Source: Paenibacillus artemisiicola (GTDB lineage: Bacteria; Bacillota; Bacilli; Paenibacillales; Paenibacillaceae). Taken from it: DNA of 64,000 nucleotides. How positions within the stretch are numbered: the stretch's first letter is position 1; each line of letters starts with the position of its first letter. The notes under the pieces are model-generated. The model had not been told where the DNA came from. It worked only from the letters and a program-made list of their open reading frames with translations, and ran no database searches. Positions 62,401 through 64,000 of this stretch are shown piece by piece. The DNA lies in the NCBI RefSeq assembly GCF_017652985.1, contig NZ_JAGGDJ010000001.1, positions 1-64,000 of the forward strand, given 5' to 3'. A program made the position numbers and the translations under genes.

Positions 62401-63143
62401 CCGAGCAGCGCCTGGTCGCCCGACCGGTTGGCGTCGCCTTCCTGCGCGCTGAGCAGCGCTCTGGCGCCAAGCGCGCCCGACGTCGGCGTGGCAAAGCCCG
62501 TGATCGTCGTATTGACCGGTCCCGAATCGGCTTGGATGAGTACGGCGCCCGCGCGCAGCGACATGTTGCGGAACGGCAAGGACGGGTTGGCGTAAATGAC
62601 GCCGAGCGTCCAGCCCGCGTGGTTGACGGTCGGATCGGTCACCGCGATCGTGCCGACGACGCCGCCGACGTTGTACGTCCCCGCGCCGCCCTGCTGAATC
62701 AGCGAGGTGACGTTCGCGGAACGGGTATAGCCGAGCGAGCCCGAGTTCAGGTCGTACGTGTTGGCGGTGGCGGGATCGGGCGTGACGCTGAAGCTGGCGC
62801 TGTTCGGCAGCGTGAGCGTGACGGGATTGTTGATGGCGGACGACAGATTGACGCCCGGCACGACGTACGTGCCGCCCCAGATCAGCTCCGCGTAGACGAC
62901 GGAGCTGCCTGCGGGCATGACGAGATTCGCGGACGCGTTGTTGACCACGTAGTTGTTCGTCGTCCCGAACGGATAGGTGCCGAATCGGGAGGACGTATTG
63001 GTCGTGACGAACGCGCCGATGCTGTCTTGGGTGCCGGGAATGCCTTCCGTCGTCGAGCGGCTGAGGCCGAGCGTGTTGCCCGTAAAGGTAATGGCGCCGG
63101 TCATGTTCACGGTAGCCCGAACTACGAGAGGAATGTTTCTCAC
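56430..63143 (-). CDS. Giant DUF11-repeat protein (2237 aa)
   Basis: An N-terminal head of about 355 residues (FTGNTLGLSRSTTEGIPGTQ, VVYAELIWGG, NHAGWTLGVIYANPSL) is followed by 15 DUF11 repeats of 125-130 residues, the last one cut short at TFQVLVQ. Repeats alternate between two types: one with TATASYAYTLPDNRTL-like ends, one with VSFTSGAFSG-like ends. No signal peptide or cell-wall anchor, so mother-cell assembly on the spore or an unusual export is inferred. The start is ambiguous: GTG 63143 lies inside AGGGGGTGA, and an ATT three codons later has ideal spacing. Confidence 0.92.
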   Translation of the reverse strand: MRNIPLVVRATVNMTGAITFTGNTLGLSRSTTEGIPGTQDSIGAFVTTNTSSRFGTYPFGTTNNYVVNNASANLVMPAGSSVVYAELIWGGTYVVPGVNLSSAINNPVTLTLPNSASFSVTPDPATANTYDLNSGSLGYTRSANVTSLIQQGGAGTYNVGGVVGTIAVTDPTVNHAGWTLGVIYANPSLPFRNMSLRAGAVLIQADSGPVNTTITGFATPTSGALGARALLSAQEGDANRSGDQALLGPTTGSLVALSGPNNFANNFFASQINNDAGQLDTTGTFGTRNQTNGAPGSNIIGGRQGWDITNVDVSSRFVNNQSSAVLQLTTSGDAYVVNGVAIQVNINSPNVGVTKSANVAGTVIGDQIIYTVTVSNAGTANAANVVVSDVLPAGSTFVAGSVTVAGIPRPQADITAGVAIGTLALNSSVTLTYRANVTSLPASGQISNQAKAAFTFQSVAGGDTISGVIPSNTVNTPVYAPVLSMTKTGSTANASVGSTVTYTVVVANSGTIAANTTFTDNIPAGSTFVANSFTVNGVVQSGANPATGVNIGSVPAGGSRTVTFQVLVNSLPSPPQLTDQATAAYTYSPPDGRTLSGSAASNTLTIPVTLPNVNSAKSSNRANTTIGDTVTFTTVVSNTGVAAVTSVVFTDPIPTGSAFVSGSVVVDGVSKPSASPPAGIALGTIAAGSSSTVVFQVLVTSIPNPAQISNRSTTTYNSGTFSGVSLSNTVNVPAAAPAIAAQKSASLTQATVGDTITYSFAIQNTGNYAALLTLTDPLPAGTAYVAGSIAVNGSPRPGQTPQTGISVGVLAAGGSATVTFSVLLQSLPNPPNLVNQGTVSYAYTLPDNRTFNGSIASNPVSIPASAPNVTIVKSASEPDAAVGDIVTYTLLSTNNGFQPVTQVIVSDPIPAGSQFVSGSVLVNGAPAAGANPASGIAVGTLSPGASVTVSFQVAVVSVPAGGALTNRGAVGFTSGAFTGTSFSSTIAIPVFQPVITVQKSANRSATTLGDTVVYTLQVQNTGNISVQANLTDNIPAGTVFTENSVLLNGAPQPGTTPPTGIPIFTISPGGSAVVTFEVAVVSLPNPQQLVNQGNATFAYTLPSGRVVNGSSPSNIVTIPVSAPNVPVVLSTTAIDAVTGDNVPYTAVVTNNGIATVNNVVFVASPIPGTTFVPGSVTVNGTARPQADPTAGILIGSLAPGASATVTYEVNISMPVSDQILNQSTVSFTSGTFAATSSSNVTTTPITQPVIGVVKTANTANATVGDTVTFTIAVGNTGNLPANVTVTDTIPPTTTFVANSVIVAGTPQPGATPTGGINAGTVNPGATVFVMFSVVIDSLPTPQFLVNQATATYTFTPPDGRLLTRSQLSNTLSIPVSSPNVQIAKSSTMTAVSIGDVIPYTAIVSNTGIAPVANAVFIDGIPAGTALVPNSVTVNGIVVPGGNPAVGVNIGTIASGDSATVAFSLTVVSVPAPPTITNTSSVSFTSGAFSGLAFSNTVNIPVFQPVIGVAKSANTTNATVGDTVVYTFNVSNTGNYVALTTLTDTIDPSVSFVPNSVIVNGTPQPGADPVAGIPLNVIAPGATTVVTFSVVINSLPAGQQLSNTATASYAYTLPDNRTLTGSAVSNTLSFPVSPPDVRVAKSTGSTALTIGDTLTYTTVVTNGGIAPVDNVVFSDPIPQGTSFLANSVTINGVAQPGANPAAGFSLGAIPAGGSVTVAFSVTVNAVPDSQAISNRSSVSFTSGAFSAVTFSNTVTTPVYQPVIGLVKSTLTATASVGSVITYSVVTSNTGNYPATVTLSDNVPAGTSFVPNSVVVNGAPQAGADPSVGFSIGVVAPGTSTTTTFNFLIESLPATQQLIDQATGNYLYTLPDTRSFSQTSLSNILQIPVSSPNLTVVKSTTATDAVIGDIVPYSILVTNVGIAAVNSAVLSDMVPAGTSFVPNSVTVGGVPQPGADPGVGFPIGAIAPNTSVTVTFNIVVNSLPANGLISNVATISFTSGAFSGTSQSNTLTTPIFNPIIGVLKSANTANATVGDTITYSLDVTNTGNIVADVTVVEPIPTGAVFVPNSVTVGGVPVPGADPTTGIPIGPVQPGATVHVIITLQVTVDALPSPQQLSNTATANYSFSPPDGRTLFGSVQSNTVVIPVSSPNVSAVKSTNAIDAVSGDTITYTIVVTNNGISPVDNVVVVDPVPAGVTFVAGSVTVNGVTQPNANPNTGIQVGVIAAGATSTVTFQVLVQ

Positions 63144-63212
63144 CCCCTATGTGCCAATCTCGCGGATTGCACTATAGGAGCATATGCGGGTCCCCGACGG
63201 CATATGAAGCGT

Positions 63213-63851
63213 TTAATCGGGAGCAACTTGTCGATTTCGCAGTTGGAGGACGGCGTGCGGCTCGGACGGTTCCAGCAGGCAGAGGCGCCGCCACTCGTCG
63301 TCGGACAGGGCATCCTTGACGATGACGAAGCGGTACAGGATTTCGTCCACGACGTTCGCCTGCAGCTCCTTGAGCAGCTCGAGCTCTTCCGGCTCGTACA
63401 GCGGCGGGGAGAAGGCCGGCTCGTAGAACAGCTCCATGCGAAGCAAGCGGAAGTCGTAAGGGAGCGGAGGGACGTAATCGTAAGGCGCGATCGGGGGACA
63501 GCGCAGCCCTTCATCGGGCTGCATGAAGCGGGGGGTCAAATAACGGGGCGTATGTTCGTCGAAGCGGTGTTTCAAATACGGGTTGGCGCCGTGGCGGAAG
63601 TGATGCGCGTACGGGCAGAGCAAGGTCAGGACGGTCCCGTGCCGGCCGATCCGGTAAAGCTCCGCGAGCGCGGCTTCCAAATCGTTCGCGTACGGCAGCA
63701 TGCGGCATACCGCGATGTCGTCGACGGAATCGTCCGGGAACGGCAGCGTGCCGTTCAAGTCGCCGACCCAGTTGACGCCGGGCATCGCGATGCGGTCGAT
63801 GCCGTAGTAATCGGGGCGCTTATGCGCGCCGCAGCCAATGTCGAGTTTCAT
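63213..63851 (-). CDS. SAM-dependent methyltransferase
   Basis: 212-residue class I methyltransferase. Opens with LDIGCGAHKRPDYYG (SAM-binding motif I), then GDLNGTLPFPDDSVDDI and VCRMLPYANDLEAALAELYRIGR. AGGAGG lies 9 bases before ATG 63851. It is 70 bases upstream of the giant DUF11 gene on the same strand; it could modify the surface structure or its glycan, but that is only proximity. Confidence 0.88.
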   Translation of the reverse strand: MKLDIGCGAHKRPDYYGIDRIAMPGVNWVGDLNGTLPFPDDSVDDIAVCRMLPYANDLEAALAELYRIGRHGTVLTLLCPYAHHFRHGANPYLKHRFDEHTPRYLTPRFMQPDEGLRCPPIAPYDYVPPLPYDFRLLRMELFYEPAFSPPLYEPEELELLKELQANVVDEILYRFVIVKDALSDDEWRRLCLLEPSEPHAVLQLRNRQVAPD

Positions 63852-63940
63852 CGCCCATGCCTCCTGATAGCGGATCGCCGCTTGCTACCATAGTGTATGG
63901 GGCGGCGAATTGACAGGTCTCTACGCTTGCCCATCCGCGC

Positions 63941-63966
63941 AAAAAAGCGGAGGCCGGTGCCTCCGC
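63941..63966 (-). terminator. Terminator of a minus-strand gene lying beyond the window
   Basis: GCGGAGGC, CGGT loop, GCCTCCGC; the six-T run lies on the minus strand, so it ends a gene entering from the right edge. Confidence 0.85.
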
Positions 63967-64000
63967 GTTTACCGTATTTATAGGAAGTTTCTACTTAATG

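Noticed and set aside
56433-63893. Very long plus-strand frames (over 1100 codons) opposite the DUF11 genes
   Set aside because: They are antisense frames of a GC-rich repetitive gene, highly charged Arg/Asp-rich translations with no domain, and would need to overlap the clearly structured DUF11 proteins along their whole length.

Overview
The window is GC-rich, gene-dense chromosomal DNA from a spore-forming Bacillota, most likely a high-GC member of the Paenibacillaceae (Paenibacillus/Cohnella type). The taxonomic call is inference. It rests on strong GGAGG ribosome binding sites, perfect or near-perfect CcpA cre sites, a CsoR copper operon, YesM/YesN-type two-component regulation of a sugar transporter, a RocR-type regulator, DUF3886 and KapD-like genes, and giant DUF11-repeat proteins. 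I see no rRNA, tRNA, CRISPR array, transposase or prophage gene.

Layout. Bases 1-11.2 kb hold housekeeping and small conserved genes: an EcfT fragment, M42 peptidase, EamA exporter, AHSA1/ArsR pair, UlaG-like hydrolase, fetAB-type iron exporter, aldo/keto reductase, D,D-carboxypeptidase, a HesB-like protein and a DUF6886-type protein. From 11.3 to 23.2 kb is an arginine/proline catabolic island: LysR regulator, arginase, ornithine aminotransferase, a second arginase-like protein that has lost half of its metal ligands, a divergent RocR-like enhancer-binding regulator, proline dehydrogenase, P5C dehydrogenase, glutamate dehydrogenase and an ACT-malic enzyme. Together these convert arginine, ornithine and proline to glutamate, 2-oxoglutarate, and via the TCA cycle and malic enzyme to pyruvate.

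From 23.7 to 33.9 kb is a carbohydrate-type cluster: three Gfo/Idh/MocA oxidoreductases, an IolE-like TIM barrel, an APS kinase, an AraC regulator and three sulfatase-fold proteins. Only the last of the three has the Cys-x-Pro-x-Arg motif needed for formylglycine. The other two carry threonine at that position. The combination with an APS kinase is the least explained metabolic system in the window.

From 34 to 44.4 kb are a nickel/cobalt permease with a palindrome in its leader, a short beta-rich protein, an antibiotic-resistance-type ABC-F ATPase behind a roughly 300-nt leader with a terminator and mutually exclusive hairpins, a tubby-like protein, an alpha/beta hydrolase, a UDG-like protein, and the csoR-copZ-copA-ydhK copper region with two CsoR operators. 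From 44.8 to 51.4 kb is a cre-controlled ABC sugar transporter with its histidine kinase and AraC-type response regulator. From 51.5 to 54.6 kb are a KapD-like exonuclease and a permease/His-rich TIGR03943 pair.

From 54.7 to 63.9 kb, on the minus strand, are a methyltransferase and two DUF11-repeat proteins of 2237 and 559 residues. The second begins in the middle of the repeat in which the first ends, so a 19-repeat protein appears to be split at an ATGA overlap. A further genome-scale oddity is that at least six spacers carry short tandem repeats with units of 6 to 16 bp, several abutting a stop codon or a ribosome binding site.
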